DNA from: Gordonia crocea
Lineage (GTDB): Bacteria > Actinomycetota > Actinomycetes > Mycobacteriales > Mycobacteriaceae
Assembly (NCBI RefSeq): GCF_009932435.1
Contig: NZ_BJOU01000001.1
Location: 2,406,480-2,470,479 of the forward strand
Direction: 5' to 3'
Length of the DNA stretch: 64,000 nucleotides
Shown: in pieces, positions 39,146 through 48,136 of the stretch
Layout: each line of letters opens with the position of its first letter
Numbering within the stretch: position 1 is the first letter of the stretch
Program-made: the position numbers and the translations under genes
The notes under the pieces: model-generated
Databases searched by the model: none
What the model saw: only the letters and a program-made list of their open reading frames with translations
Told to the model about the DNA's origin: nothing

Positions 39146-41170
39146 TCAGATCGGGCGGATCACCAGGTCCCGCTCCGCCAGCGCGTCGAGGACCGGCTGC
39201 CGGTCCCAGGCGCCGGCAAAGGCCACCACATCTCCGGGGGCCGGCGAAAAGTCGCCGGACCCCTCCCACAGGGCGGCCAACTCGGCCGCGTCGGCGACGA
39301 GTTTGGCTTCCTCGCCCCACGATCCCTCCATGACGGCGCCCTGGTGGGCTGCTCGGACGGGTCGTGACCCGCCGACGCAGACCACTTTGTCCACGGCCAG
39401 CCGCACCGCGGTCCGGGTGAGGCGGTCGTGGTCGACGACGCTGCGCGCGATGTCACCGTCGTCGGTCAATTCGCCGAGCACCAACCAGGTCCGCGAGGAC
39501 CCCGGATCGCCACGATGCGCACTGCCGGCGCCGGAATCGGCGGCGACGGTCACCAGGCGGCGCACCAGTGCGCTCCCGTCGGCCACCGACGCGTCGGTCC
39601 CCGCATCCAAGACCACGATCGGGCGCCCGGCGACCCGCTGCGCCAATGCCTCCCGCAGCACCACGCGGTCGTCGAAGTCGTGTTTCACCCCGTTGACCTC
39701 CTGACCGGTCTCGTGCCCCTTGCCCGCGACCAAGACCACGTCGCCGCTGCGCGCCCACGCCACGGCCGCGGCGATCGCCGCGGCGCGCCCGCCGACCTCG
39801 CGGATGTCGGTCGCGCGTCGATCGTCGTCGGCCAGGCCGCGCGCACCGGCCACCACCGCCGCCCGGATCGCGGCCGGGTCTTCGCTTCTGGGGTTGTCAT
39901 CGGTCACGATCACCAGATCGGCGGCCCGGGCGGCCGCCGCGCCCATCTGCGGGCGCTTGCCGGTGTCCCGGTCGCCGCCCGCACCGAGGACGACGCCGAT
40001 ACGGCCCGGCGCCTCGGCCGCCAACGTGGCCAGGACCGCCTCGACGGCGGCCGGTTTGTGCGCGTAGTCGACGACGGCGAGGAAGTCCTGACCGGCACGG
40101 ACCGGCTCGAGGCGCCCCGGCACGACGGCGTCGGCGATCCCCGCGCAGGCGCGCGCCACGTCGGCCCCCGCCGCGGCACACAGCGCCACGGCCAGCGCGG
40201 CGTTGGTGACGTTGTAGCGCCCGGGCAGCAGCAGGTCGAGGTGGTGCTGGCCGTCGTCCGGGTCCACCACCGCGGCACCACCGGGTGCGGCCACCGCCGT
40301 CCAGCGGCCCGGCGCCGACTCCCGCGGTGGCGCGTCGGCCGTCTCGACGGTGGCCGGGTCGACGGCGATCGCGGCCATCCGCCGCCCCCACTCGTCGTCG
40401 ACGCAGATCACCGCCGACGATGCGGCCACCGGTGAGGCCGGGTCGAACAGCGCGGCCTTGGCCGCGAAGTAGTCATCCATCGTCGGGTGGAAGTCGAGGT
40501 GGTCCTGCGACAGGTTGGTGAATCCGCCGACGGCGAAGGAGGTGCCGGCCACCCGTCCCAGCGACAGGGCATGGCTGGACACCTCCATGACCACGGTGTC
40601 CACCCCCCGCTCCAGCATGGTGGCCAACAGGGCCTGCAGGTCCGGTGCCTCCGGCGTCGTCAGCGACGACGGCGCCGTCTCGCGGTTGATCCGGGTGGCG
40701 ACGGTGCCGATGAGCCCGACCGAGCGACCCGCGGCCAGCAGCGCCGATTCGACCATGAACGCGGTGGTCGTCTTCCCCGATGTGCCGGTGATCCCGATGA
40801 CGGTGAGGTCCCGGCTCGGATGGTGGTAGACCCGGGCGCTGACGGCACCCAACACCGATCGCGGATCGGGGTGGACCAAGACGGGGACGGCCAGTCCGCG
40901 CACCAGGTCGGCACCAACCGGGTCGGTCAGGATCGCGCTCGCCCCGCGATCGAGGGCCTCCGCGGCGAACTCGGCACCGTGGGCGCGCTGTCCGGGGAGC
41001 GCGGCGAACAGATCGCCCGCCGCGGCGCGCTGGGCGCGCAGCGTCACGCCGGTGACCTCGCCACCCGACTCGGGATCCGACGCGCCGATCAGTTCGGCGA
41101 GAACGGCCACCGGGGTCGGGACGACCCGCACCGGGCGGAGCGCATCGGATGAAGGGGAATCAGTACCCAT
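39146..41170 (-). CDS. murE: MurE (UDP-MurNAc-tripeptide synthetase) fused to a degenerate MurF C-terminal domain
   Basis: 674 residues, about 150 longer than usual MurE. Residues 1-510 are a normal meso-diaminopimelate-adding ligase: ATP loop GITGTSGKTTTAF, TTPEAPDLQ, NLSQDHLDFH and the DAP-specific DNPR (VTDDNPRSEDP, near 427), ending AGKGHETGQEV and FDDRVVLREAL. From about residue 515 the frame continues without a break into sequence resembling the last domain of MurF: RTWLVLGELTDDGDIARSVV, HDRLTRTAVRLAV, then HQGAVMEGSWGEEAKLVADA and PGDVVAFAG. MurF's N-terminal and ATP-binding domains are absent, its YNANP motif reads DAGTDAS, and its final K-[AG]-S motif is lost. The extension is therefore unlikely to be catalytic. 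No other murF occurs in the window. Confidence 0.88.
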   Translation of the reverse strand: MGTDSPSSDALRPVRVVPTPVAVLAELIGASDPESGGEVTGVTLRAQRAAAGDLFAALPGQRAHGAEFAAEALDRGASAILTDPVGADLVRGLAVPVLVHPDPRSVLGAVSARVYHHPSRDLTVIGITGTSGKTTTAFMVESALLAAGRSVGLIGTVATRINRETAPSSLTTPEAPDLQALLATMLERGVDTVVMEVSSHALSLGRVAGTSFAVGGFTNLSQDHLDFHPTMDDYFAAKAALFDPASPVAASSAVICVDDEWGRRMAAIAVDPATVETADAPPRESAPGRWTAVAAPGGAAVVDPDDGQHHLDLLLPGRYNVTNAALAVALCAAAGADVARACAGIADAVVPGRLEPVRAGQDFLAVVDYAHKPAAVEAVLATLAAEAPGRIGVVLGAGGDRDTGKRPQMGAAAARAADLVIVTDDNPRSEDPAAIRAAVVAGARGLADDDRRATDIREVGGRAAAIAAAVAWARSGDVVLVAGKGHETGQEVNGVKHDFDDRVVLREALAQRVAGRPIVVLDAGTDASVADGSALVRRLVTVAADSGAGSAHRGDPGSSRTWLVLGELTDDGDIARSVVDHDRLTRTAVRLAVDKVVCVGGSRPVRAAHQGAVMEGSWGEEAKLVADAAELAALWEGSGDFSPAPGDVVAFAGAWDRQPVLDALAERDLVIRPI

Positions 41171-41202
41171 GGGGAGTCAATCTACCGGCCCGCCGGGATG
41201 GC

Positions 41203-43212
41203 TCAGCCCGCCTCGAGCGCCAGGCGCGGCGCGGGCGGCGAATACGGGACGCGGGCGCGCTGGAGCAACCAACCCGCGATCGTGCCGAACAGCGGTGCGG
41301 CCGACTGTCCGCCGCTCCCGTCGCTGCTCCGCCGGGGGTTGTCGAGCACCAGTCCGATCACGTACCGCGGGTTGTCCGCCGGGGCGATCCCGGCAAAGGT
41401 GATGTTGTAGCGCGAGTTCGAGTAGCAGTTGCACCGCGGGTCGACCTGCTGCGCGGTGCCGGTCTTCCCGGAGATCTGGTAGCCGGGGACCCCGGCCTGC
41501 GGGCCGGTGCCGCGCTGGCGGCCGGTCGGGTCGTCTTGGACCACCGCCCGGAACATGTCGCGGACCGCCCGTGCGGTCTCCGGCGACACCACCGTCACCT
41601 TATCCGGCTCCGGCATCGGCGACTCGCGGTGGCCGTCGCGGGTCTCCGCGACGATGATGCGCGGCGGAATCCGGACCCCGTCGTTGGCGATGGTCTGATA
41701 CACCGATGCCATTTGCAGCAGGGTCATCGACAAACCCTGGCCGATCGGCAGGTTGGCGAACGAACCGCCGGACCACTGGGACAACGCGGGTACCTGCCCG
41801 GGGCTCTCGCCGGGCAGGCTCACGCCGGTGCGCTGGCCCAACCCGAAGGCCGTCACCAGATCGGCGAACCGCTTCTCCCCGACCTGCCGGGCCAACATCA
41901 GCGTCCCGACGTTGGAGGACTTGCCGAAGATTCCCGTCGTGGTGAACCGTTCGGGTCCGTGCGCCCACGCGTCTTTGACCGTCACGCCGGCCATCCGGAT
42001 CGAGCCCGGGACGGTGTGGGTGGCAGTCGGGGTGGTCACACCGTATTGCAGCGCGGCGGCGGCGGTCACCACCTTGTTGACCGAGCCCGGCTCGAACGGC
42101 GTGGTGACCGACGGGTTGTCGAGATTCGCGTCGCGCTGCTCGGACAACGGGCGCGAGGGGTTGAAGGTGGAGTCGTTGGCCATCGCGAGGACTTCGCCGG
42201 TCCTGGCGTCGAGGACCACCGCGGCGACCCGTTTGGCGCCCGACGCGGCCTTGGCCGCGTAGACCTGGCTCTGCACGAACCACTGGATGTCGGAGTCCAG
42301 GGTCAGCCGGACCGTGGCGCCGTTGATCGCCGGTGCGACGTTGCGGGCGCTGCCGGGGATGATCGCCCCGTCTGAACCGCGGTCGTAGGTCTTGGACCCG
42401 TTGGTTCCGCCGAGTACCGAGTCCATCGACGATTCGAGGCCCATGAGGCCGTTGCCGTCATAGTTGACGTCGCCGATCACGTTGGCCGCCAGGGTGCCGC
42501 CCGGGTACAGGCGCAGGTTCTCCGGATCGGCACCGACCTCCGGGAAGTCCGCGACGATCCGTGCGGCCACGTCGGTGGCCACCGACCGGGCGAGGTACAC
42601 GAACTTCTCGGGTCCGTTGAGTTTGGCCAGCAGATCGGCCTCGGAGATCGATCCGCCGAGCGCGCTGGAAACACCCTTGGCGATCTCGGCGAACCGCTTG
42701 GCCGCGTCCGGCAGCTTCGGATCCCGCCGGTGTGCGGCGTCGGTGGCCGTGCGGACGGCCTGTGGCAGGAAGGTCAGCGCTCGGGCCTCGTCGGTATAGG
42801 CCAGCGGCCGGCCGTAGCGGTCCAGGATCGATCCCCGCTTGGCCGTGAGCACCACGGTGTACTCCCGCTGGGCGGCGGCCTGCGCCGCCAGGGAGCGGGC
42901 TTCGAGGGTGTGGACGACGACGAGCCGTCCGGCGATCGCGGTCACGATCACCGCGACGAACACGACGGCCCAGCGCGCCCGGATGGTGAACCGGTCCGGA
43001 CCGGAATCACCGTCGCTACGCGACTTCTTCCCGCCCCTGGGCGGACGGTGTGAACTGCCGCCCCCGGGCGAACGGTGTGAACTGCCGCCGGCAACCGCGC
43101 GGCGCGAGGCCGTGGCGCCGCCCTTGGTCCCGGTCCTCGACGTGCTCGTCGTCGGCTTGGAGCCCAACCGGCCCAGCCGGGACCCTCCGAGTCGAAATAC
43201 GGCGCGCGTCAT
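41203..43212 (-). CDS. pbpB: Septal transpeptidase PbpB (FtsI, class B penicillin-binding protein)
   Basis: Cross-links septal peptidoglycan with FtsW; 669 residues. A basic, glycine-rich cytoplasmic N-terminus with a nine-residue duplication (GGSSHRSPG then GGSSHRPPR) precedes one membrane helix (WAVVFVAVIVTAIAGRLVVV). The pedestal domain (KRGSILDRYGRPLAYT) and transpeptidase domain follow, with SxxK in EPGSVNKV (near 376), SSN in GKSSNVG (near 432) and KTG in ISGKTGTAQQV (near 582). It sits between ftsL and murE, as in mycobacteria. Confidence 0.95.
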   Translation of the reverse strand: MTRAVFRLGGSRLGRLGSKPTTSTSRTGTKGGATASRRAVAGGSSHRSPGGGSSHRPPRGGKKSRSDGDSGPDRFTIRARWAVVFVAVIVTAIAGRLVVVHTLEARSLAAQAAAQREYTVVLTAKRGSILDRYGRPLAYTDEARALTFLPQAVRTATDAAHRRDPKLPDAAKRFAEIAKGVSSALGGSISEADLLAKLNGPEKFVYLARSVATDVAARIVADFPEVGADPENLRLYPGGTLAANVIGDVNYDGNGLMGLESSMDSVLGGTNGSKTYDRGSDGAIIPGSARNVAPAINGATVRLTLDSDIQWFVQSQVYAAKAASGAKRVAAVVLDARTGEVLAMANDSTFNPSRPLSEQRDANLDNPSVTTPFEPGSVNKVVTAAAALQYGVTTPTATHTVPGSIRMAGVTVKDAWAHGPERFTTTGIFGKSSNVGTLMLARQVGEKRFADLVTAFGLGQRTGVSLPGESPGQVPALSQWSGGSFANLPIGQGLSMTLLQMASVYQTIANDGVRIPPRIIVAETRDGHRESPMPEPDKVTVVSPETARAVRDMFRAVVQDDPTGRQRGTGPQAGVPGYQISGKTGTAQQVDPRCNCYSNSRYNITFAGIAPADNPRYVIGLVLDNPRRSSDGSGGQSAAPLFGTIAGWLLQRARVPYSPPAPRLALEAG
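43039..43092. repeat. 27-bp tandem duplication in the pbpB N-terminus
   Basis: Units 43039-43065 and 43066-43092 differ at a few positions and encode the repeated GGSSHR(S/P)P segment ahead of the membrane helix. Confidence 0.8.
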
Positions 43213-43233
43213 GATTGCCCATCATTCCCGGTA

Positions 43234-44145
43234 CTAGGAGTTGCGCCGGGCATTTGCCCCCGGCGCGCCGCGACTGCCCATCTGCGGCAAAACATTCGGC
43301 GCGGCCTCGGTCGGCGCCGGGGTGTCGGTCCGGGAACCGTCCTGCGGCTGCCCGCTCTGCTGGGTCGGGCTCTGCTGCTCGTTCTGACCCTGCTGGTTCT
43401 GACCCTGCTGGTTCTGGCCCTGCTGGTTCTGGCCCTGCTGTTCCGGCTGGGCGGCTTGGCCCTGGTCGGCACCCGGCAGACCGGTCGAGTCCTCCACCTT
43501 GCTCGTGTCGATGTGGCGCAGCGCCTCGTCGACCGGCTTGGGGTTGATCGAGTGCGGCGCCCGGCCGCTGGCCGGGGTCGGCGTACCGCGCACCACGATC
43601 CGCCCGTTCTCCCCGACGACGAGCCGGGCCGAGTTGCGGGCCGGAATCAGCCCCAGCCGCGCCGCCTTGTCGGACAATTCCGGCGCCGAATCGGCCGATT
43701 CATAGGTGCGCTTGAGCGCGTCGCGCTTGTCGACCAGCGATTGGTTCTGCGCCTTGGCCATGGTCAACTCGTAGGAGTCCTGGGCCGCGCGGGTCGACAG
43801 CCACAGCGTTCCGACCAGGCCGAGCGCCACCAGTGCGATCACCGGGACGGCGAACGGCATGGTGCGAACCCGTTCGACCAGGCTCGGTCGCACCGCGCCC
43901 GGCTGAGTCCGGGTCCGGCCGCCCGATGCCGTGGATTTGCGTGATTCCTTGGCCAGTCGCGAGGCGCGGCGGTTCACCGCACGCTGCGCCGCCCGCGACC
44001 GGTTTTCCCGGTGTGCCGCCCCGACGCCGGTGCCCGCGCGGCGCCGGCGGGGCGCGTCGATGACGGCCAGCTCTCCCGTGGGGGCGCGGTGCCGGGCGAC
44101 CTGTTCGGCCTCGTCGGGCCGCTCCCCGCCTGACTTGCGCATCAT
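43234..44145 (-). CDS. ftsL: FtsL-like divisome protein with repetitive C-terminus
   Basis: A 303-residue bitopic protein in the ftsL position between rsmH and pbpB, overlapping the rsmH stop (ATGA). A basic cytoplasmic region of about 95 residues precedes one membrane helix ([19 protein letters not shown]), then a short coiled coil ([20 protein letters not shown]) and [14 protein letters not shown], typical of FtsL. The C-terminal 100 residues are low complexity with QQGQN repeated. Sequence identity within FtsL is low, so position and layout carry the call. Confidence 0.8.
   Translation of the reverse strand: MMRKSGGERPDEAEQVARHRAPTGELAVIDAPRRRRAGTGVGAAHRENRSRAAQRAVNRRASRLAKESRKSTASGGRTRTQPGAVRPSLVERVRTMPFAVPVIALVALGLVGTLWLSTRAAQDSYELTMAKAQNQSLVDKRDALKRTYESADSAPELSDKAARLGLIPARNSARLVVGENGRIVVRGTPTPASGRAPHSINPKPVDEALRHIDTSKVEDSTGLPGADQGQAAQPEQQGQNQQGQNQQGQNQQGQNEQQSPTQQSGQPQDGSRTDTPAPTEAAPNVLPQMGSRGAPGANARRNS
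43381..43440. repeat. Four 15-bp tandem repeats in ftsL
   Basis: Four contiguous units of GTTCTG(A/G)CCCTGCTG on the plus strand, encoding QQGQN on the minus strand. A partial unit lies on the 5' side. Confidence 0.9.
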
Positions 44146-45149
44146 CGCGCTCCCCCTTCCACCCCGTCCGGGGCGATTCGTTCAATGGCGCGGACGCGGG
44201 CCGGCGCCGACCGCGGGTTGGCCTCGATCTCGTCTTCGGTGGCCTGCTCGGCCCCCCTGGTCACGAGCGCGAATCGCGCTGCCGTGCCGGGCAGTTCGAC
44301 CGGCAGGCCGGCGGGTGAACTGGACCGGCTCCGTTGCGCGAACTCGCGCTTGACGATGCGGTCCTCGAGTGACTGGTAGCTCATCACCACGGCACGTCCA
44401 CCCACCGCGAGCGCGTCGAGTGCCGCCGGGAGGGCCGCCTTCAACGAGTCCAGTTCGCCGTTGACCTCGATGCGCAATGCCTGAAACGTGCGTTTGGCGG
44501 GGTGCCCGCCGGTTCGCCGGGTGGCTGCCGGGATCGTCGAGTAGAGCAGTTCGACCAGGCGCCCGCTCGTGGTGAACGGCTGCTCGCGCCGCGCGGCGAC
44601 CACCGCCGAGGCGATCCGGCCGGCGAAGCGCTCCTCGCCGTAGTCGGCGAGGACCCGGGCGAGCTCGCCGTGCGAGTAGGTGTTGAGGACGTCGGCGGCG
44701 GTCAGTGGATCGTCGGTGTTCATCCGCATGTCCAGCGGCGCATCCACCGCATAGGCGAATCCGCGGTTGCGCTGGTCCAGTTGCATCGACGAGACGCCGA
44801 GGTCGAACAGCACGCCGTCCACCTCGGGCAGCGCCCGGCCGAGTCCGACCGGCTCGGCCAGGACGCGGGCCAGCTCGTCGTAGCGACCGGCGTTGATCGA
44901 CACCCGGTCCCCGAAGGGCGCCAGCCGCGCCGCGGCACCCTGGCGCGCCGCGCCGTCGCGGTCGATACCCACGACGGTCAGACCGGCGAAGGCACGGAGT
45001 AGGAGTTCGGTATGCCCACCGGCGCCGAGGGTGGCGTCGACGACGACCGCACCTTCCCCGGTGGCGCTGTGCCGAGTCACCGCAGGGGCGAGCAGATCGA
45101 GGATCCGCTGTGCCATCACCGGGATGTGGCCGTGCTCACCGCCGCTCAT
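44142..45149 (-). CDS. rsmH: 16S rRNA N4-methylcytidine-1402 methyltransferase
   Basis: SAM-dependent methyltransferase (formerly MraW); 335 residues. The start [11 protein letters not shown] is preceded by AAGGA at six bases; a longer frame upstream is discounted. HIPVM, the SAM loop [30 protein letters not shown] and [16 protein letters not shown] are canonical. It is the second gene of the dcw cluster, 151 bases after mraZ. Confidence 0.94.
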   Translation of the reverse strand: MSGGEHGHIPVMAQRILDLLAPAVTRHSATGEGAVVVDATLGAGGHTELLLRAFAGLTVVGIDRDGAARQGAAARLAPFGDRVSINAGRYDELARVLAEPVGLGRALPEVDGVLFDLGVSSMQLDQRNRGFAYAVDAPLDMRMNTDDPLTAADVLNTYSHGELARVLADYGEERFAGRIASAVVAARREQPFTTSGRLVELLYSTIPAATRRTGGHPAKRTFQALRIEVNGELDSLKAALPAALDALAVGGRAVVMSYQSLEDRIVKREFAQRSRSSSPAGLPVELPGTAARFALVTRGAEQATEDEIEANPRSAPARVRAIERIAPDGVEGGAR

Positions 45150-45300
45150 CGCGCGTCCTTCTCGTGTCGCCGGGCCGTGGGGATGGATGAACCGGGGTCC
45201 CCGCCCGATCGCGAACCTGGCGCTGGGGAAGTGCGTCAGGGCCGGATCGGGCGTAGGCCTCGTCTCACCCATGGAGGTGGTCTCGGGGCTCATGGAGTTG

Positions 45301-45744
45301 TCAGAGGAGGGTCTCGAAGGCTTCCGAGCCGGCCGCCGAGAAGTCCTCCTCGTGGTCGGCCTGGTAGGCCTCCCACGTCTGGGCGTCCCAGATCTCGAGG
45401 TGGTCGAAGCTGCCGATGACCACGCACTCCTTCGTCAGACCGGCGTACTTGCGGTGATCCGGCGAGAGGCTGATCCGCCCCTGCCCGTCCGGCCGCTGTT
45501 CGTCCGCGCTGGCGAAGAAGTACCGCTGGAAGGCGCGCGCCTGCGGGTTGTTGCGCGATGCCGCCCTGGTCCTCTCTGCGATCACGTCGAAGTCCTCGAG
45601 GCGGTAGACGGCGAGGCTGTTGTCCTGGTTGCGAGTGACCATCACCCCTCCTGCCAATGCGTCTCGAAACTTCGCGGGCAGTGTGAGCCGCCCCTTGTCG
45701 TCCAACTTGGGCGTGTAAGTGCCGACGAGCCGCTGACTCGACAT
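45301..45744 (-). CDS. mraZ: Transcriptional regulator MraZ
   Basis: DNA-binding regulator of its own dcw operon; 147 residues. The start [18 protein letters not shown] has GGAGG six bases upstream. The two SpoVT-AbrB-like halves each carry the DxxxR-type motif ([15 protein letters not shown] and [14 protein letters not shown]). Candidate binding repeats lie about 57 bases upstream. Confidence 0.95.
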   Translation of the reverse strand: MSSQRLVGTYTPKLDDKGRLTLPAKFRDALAGGVMVTRNQDNSLAVYRLEDFDVIAERTRAASRNNPQARAFQRYFFASADEQRPDGQGRISLSPDHRKYAGLTKECVVIGSFDHLEIWDAQTWEAYQADHEEDFSAAGSEAFETLL

Positions 45745-45800
45745 CTGACACCTCCCGCCCGCTGCTGGGTTTCGACGTCCGGTTCGCCTCACCCAGTGAC

Positions 45801-45830
45801 CACACTCTACCCCACTTTCCACCACTTTCC
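45801..45830 (-). promoter_or_regulatory. Three MraZ-box direct repeats
   Basis: On the minus strand the 10-bp steps read GGAAAGTGGT, GGAAAGTGGG and GTAGAGTGTG, so (A)(A/G)AGTG recurs three times at a 10-bp period. MraZ in other bacteria binds short GTGG-containing direct repeats at this spacing ahead of mraZ. Autoregulation is therefore expected. Confidence 0.65.
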
Positions 45831-46080
45831 ACCCCAATCGCGCCACCGCTGCCCCACTGGCTAGCAAAAATGCAGTTCAAAGCGGTAAGTAGTATTGCGA
45901 GCCAGGGGCGGACACGCCGTGTCGCAGCTGATTCAGGCGGTTACCAGTGGGACTAGAGCGTTCTAAAGTGCCTGGTGATATGTAGCTACAGCACCCGGTG
46001 GTGGAATGTGGGGAATCGTCGGGTGACCCGGTGGGGCACCGTGGGGAAAGCCCACCCCCACGGCGGCCCGGGTTCCACAG

Positions 46081-46128
46081 ACGACAAAAACCCGGGGCCG
46101 CGCATCGTGATGATGCGCGGCCCCGGGT
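46081..46128 (-). terminator. Intrinsic terminator of the DUF3040 gene
   Basis: A perfect 17-bp stem (46090-46106 paired with 46112-46128, five-base loop), almost entirely G-C. On the minus strand it is followed by TTTTTGTCGT. It ends transcription from the DUF3040 gene and insulates the mraZ promoter. Confidence 0.92.
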
Positions 46129-46161
46129 GAGGTCTGCGGGCCGGTAGACCGGCCCTGGTCG

Positions 46162-46545
46162 CTACTCCTCGGTGAAGCGGCGGTTGAAGCGGTCTTCCAT
46201 CCGCTCGGAGAAACTGCGCGCCGGCGCCGCCGGCCGAGTGGGCCCGGCACCGCCGTCGACCGACTTGAGTGACGGCTTGCCGCCGCGGAGCGCCAGCAAT
46301 CCCGCGGCAAACATGACGAGGAAGCCGATGAGGCTCAGGATCGGGAACCCGCCGACGTGAACGCCCGCAACGATTCCGCCGACAAGAAGCGCGAGCCCGA
46401 CGAGGAAGATCGCGACGGCCTGCAACCGCCGACGACTCGGCGCACGTCCACCGCGGTGCACGGTCGAGGCGAACTTGGGGTCGTCCGCATACAGCGCATT
46501 CTCAATCTGGTCGAGCATGCGCTGCTCGTGTTCGGATAGTGGCAC
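46162..46545 (-). CDS. DUF3040 family membrane protein
   Basis: 127-residue protein, GTG start with GAGGAGG seven bases upstream. The N-terminal MPLSEHEQRMLDQIENALYADDPKFA is the DUF3040 signature. Two hydrophobic helices (VAIFLVGLALLVGGIVAGV and ILSLIGFLVMFAAGLLALR) follow, with a basic C-terminal tail. The equivalent of Rv2169c, also next to mraZ. Function is unknown. Confidence 0.88.
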   Translation of the reverse strand: MPLSEHEQRMLDQIENALYADDPKFASTVHRGGRAPSRRRLQAVAIFLVGLALLVGGIVAGVHVGGFPILSLIGFLVMFAAGLLALRGGKPSLKSVDGGAGPTRPAAPARSFSERMEDRFNRRFTEE

Positions 46546-46654
46546 CGCCCTGCCTCCTCAATCGTGCTGGTCACCTCCATGATACGAGGTGAAGCGCAGA
46601 ACGACCACAATTCGCCGCCCGTTGCGCCCATTCGCGGGGACCAACCACGCCGAT

Positions 46655-47122
46655 TCAGGCCGAACGTTGCTGGGACGGCGCGGCCAAGGGCGTCCGCCCC
46701 TGCTCATAATCGGCCAGCACCGCCTCGCCGATTGCCAGGAAAGCCGTGAGGCGCACGCGCATCCGCGCCACCACCGCCTGGTCGACATCGGTGACGAGCC
46801 CGGTCTCGATGCGGTGCCGGACCCCCGAGTGGGCGGCGAAGAACTCCGCCGCGGCGGCCAGGCCGCCGTCATCGGCCGTCGCGCGCGCTTGCGCGCCCAA
46901 CCGAACCCAGGCGCTGCGCTGACCCCTCGGGGCCCGGCGGCGCGACTCCAGCACGGTGAGGATGGAACCGGCCGCGCGCAGCGACGCGAGGTAATACAGC
47001 CGCAACCGCTCGGCGTTGCCGGCCACGACATCCCCCTCGTCGGCGATCCGCACGGCCTGGTCGAGCAGGCGATGGGCATCGAGCACCACCCGGTGGTCGA
47101 CCGCCGCGTTCGTCGTCGCCAT
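46655..47122 (-). CDS. HEPN-domain protein of the SAV_6107 type
   Basis: A 155-residue all-helical protein. The start MATTNAAVDHRVVLDAHRLL was chosen; a GTG four codons earlier sits too close to AAGGAGG. The sequence (HRLLDQAVRIADEGDVVAG, LRAAGSILTVLESRRRAP) resembles the small SAV_6107-like HEPN family beside mraZ in Gordonia-like genomes; that family name is from memory. HEPN domains often bind or cut RNA, but no clear RX4-6H RNase motif was identified. The leader carries 13-bp repeats. Confidence 0.62.
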   Translation of the reverse strand: MATTNAAVDHRVVLDAHRLLDQAVRIADEGDVVAGNAERLRLYYLASLRAAGSILTVLESRRRAPRGQRSAWVRLGAQARATADDGGLAAAAEFFAAHSGVRHRIETGLVTDVDQAVVARMRVRLTAFLAIGEAVLADYEQGRTPLAAPSQQRSA

Positions 47123-47147
47123 CTCCCCTGCCACCTCCTTGCTCGCC

Positions 47148-47186
47148 CGTCTTCCGTCGGCGTCTTCCGCCGGCGTCTTCCGTCGG
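47148..47186. repeat. Three 13-bp tandem repeats upstream of the HEPN gene
   Basis: Units 47148-47160, 47161-47173 and 47174-47186 read CGTCTTCCG(T/C)CGG, with a degenerate fourth after them. On the minus strand they end about ten bases before the AAGGAGG of the HEPN gene. Confidence 0.85.
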
Positions 47187-47404
47187 CGTCATCCGCTGTC
47201 ACCCGGAACGTATCGGCTCGGTCGGACATTCCGGACCGCGGCGGATGCCCGGCCGGCGCCTCGGCTTCCCTCCGCGGCGCCGGCCGAACCCCGACGGCCG
47301 GTGGCGCCGGACCGGCCGAGTATCGAAACTATGTTCGATGTCATCGATGCTAGCGTGATCGTGCGGCGGGCTCAACCGCTGCTGCGACACAGGGAGAGAT
47401 CAAG

Positions 47405-48136
47405 ATGCCCAACGAGCCGGTCAGCGCACCGGTGGACGTGCGCGTGGTGCGGCTCTACGGCGGGGACTCCCACCGCTGGCTCGACCCGGCGCTCAATGTC
47501 TACGTCACGGCAATGGGCTATCCGCGCGGTATCGAGGCCCAGCGGCGCGCCCTGTGGCGCGACCACATCGCCCGGCCCGGGTGGAGCGCTTTCGGCGCGG
47601 TCGCCAGCCTGGACACCGATCGCACGGGCGGCACGTGGCTGCGCCGATCGACGACCGCCCACTCCCTGCACCAGCGCCGCCTCGACCCGGTCGCCGCCCG
47701 GGGCGAGACCCGCGCCGAAGTCCTCGTCGGCATCGCCTACGGCTATCGCGGCGCCCCCGATCAGTGGTGGAACCAGCAGCTCCGCACCGGCCTGCGCCAG
47801 GCGGGGTGCCCCGCCGACGAGGCCGCGCGCGTCCTGGCCGACTACTTCGAGCTCACCGAACTGCACGTGCACCCCGACGCCCAGGGTGGCGGCGTCGGCC
47901 AAGCACTGTTGAGCGCCCTGCTCGCCGACCGGACCGAGGCGCGGGTCCTGCTGTCCACGCCCGAGGTGGTCGGTGAGGCCAATCGAGCCTGGTCGCTGTA
48001 CCGCCGCTTCGGCTTTTCCGACGTCTTGCGCAATTTCACCTTCGTCGGCGATCCCCGGCCGTTCGCCTTCCTCGGCCGCGAACTGCCGCTGCCGGTGGCC
48101 GGGCGCCAAACCCAGGACCCGGTCGGCCAGCGGTGA
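47405..48136 (+). CDS. GNAT family N-acetyltransferase (Rv2170-like)
   Basis: A 243-residue acetyltransferase. The C-terminal half holds the CoA-binding segment ELHVHPDAQGGGVGQALLSA and a late RRFGFSDVLRNF. AGGGAG lies eight bases before the ATG. It opens the plus-strand operon and overlaps the CrtO-like gene by four bases (GTGA). By position it equals Rv2170, reported to act on lysine or isoniazid-type amines. Its role here is unknown, and a TAGCGT box at 47351 may be its promoter. Confidence 0.8.
   Translation: MPNEPVSAPVDVRVVRLYGGDSHRWLDPALNVYVTAMGYPRGIEAQRRALWRDHIARPGWSAFGAVASLDTDRTGGTWLRRSTTAHSLHQRRLDPVAARGETRAEVLVGIAYGYRGAPDQWWNQQLRTGLRQAGCPADEAARVLADYFELTELHVHPDAQGGGVGQALLSALLADRTEARVLLSTPEVVGEANRAWSLYRRFGFSDVLRNFTFVGDPRPFAFLGRELPLPVAGRQTQDPVGQR

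Larger units (their letters stand above)
45745..46161. other. Intergenic region upstream of mraZ (no gene)
   Basis: About 420 bases between mraZ and the DUF3040 gene, both minus strand. It contains the MraZ-box repeats (45801-45830), a run of G-rich direct repeats, a short near-palindrome around 45954-45966 (CTAGAGCGTTCTAAA) and the DUF3040 terminator (46081-46128). The dcw promoter must lie here, but no convincing -35/-10 pair was found. An open frame at 45963-46310 overlaps the terminator and is rejected. Confidence 0.6.

Noticed and set aside
45963..46310. 115-codon open frame upstream of mraZ
   Set aside because: It spans the strong terminator hairpin, overlaps the DUF3040 gene in another frame and has no recognisable sequence.
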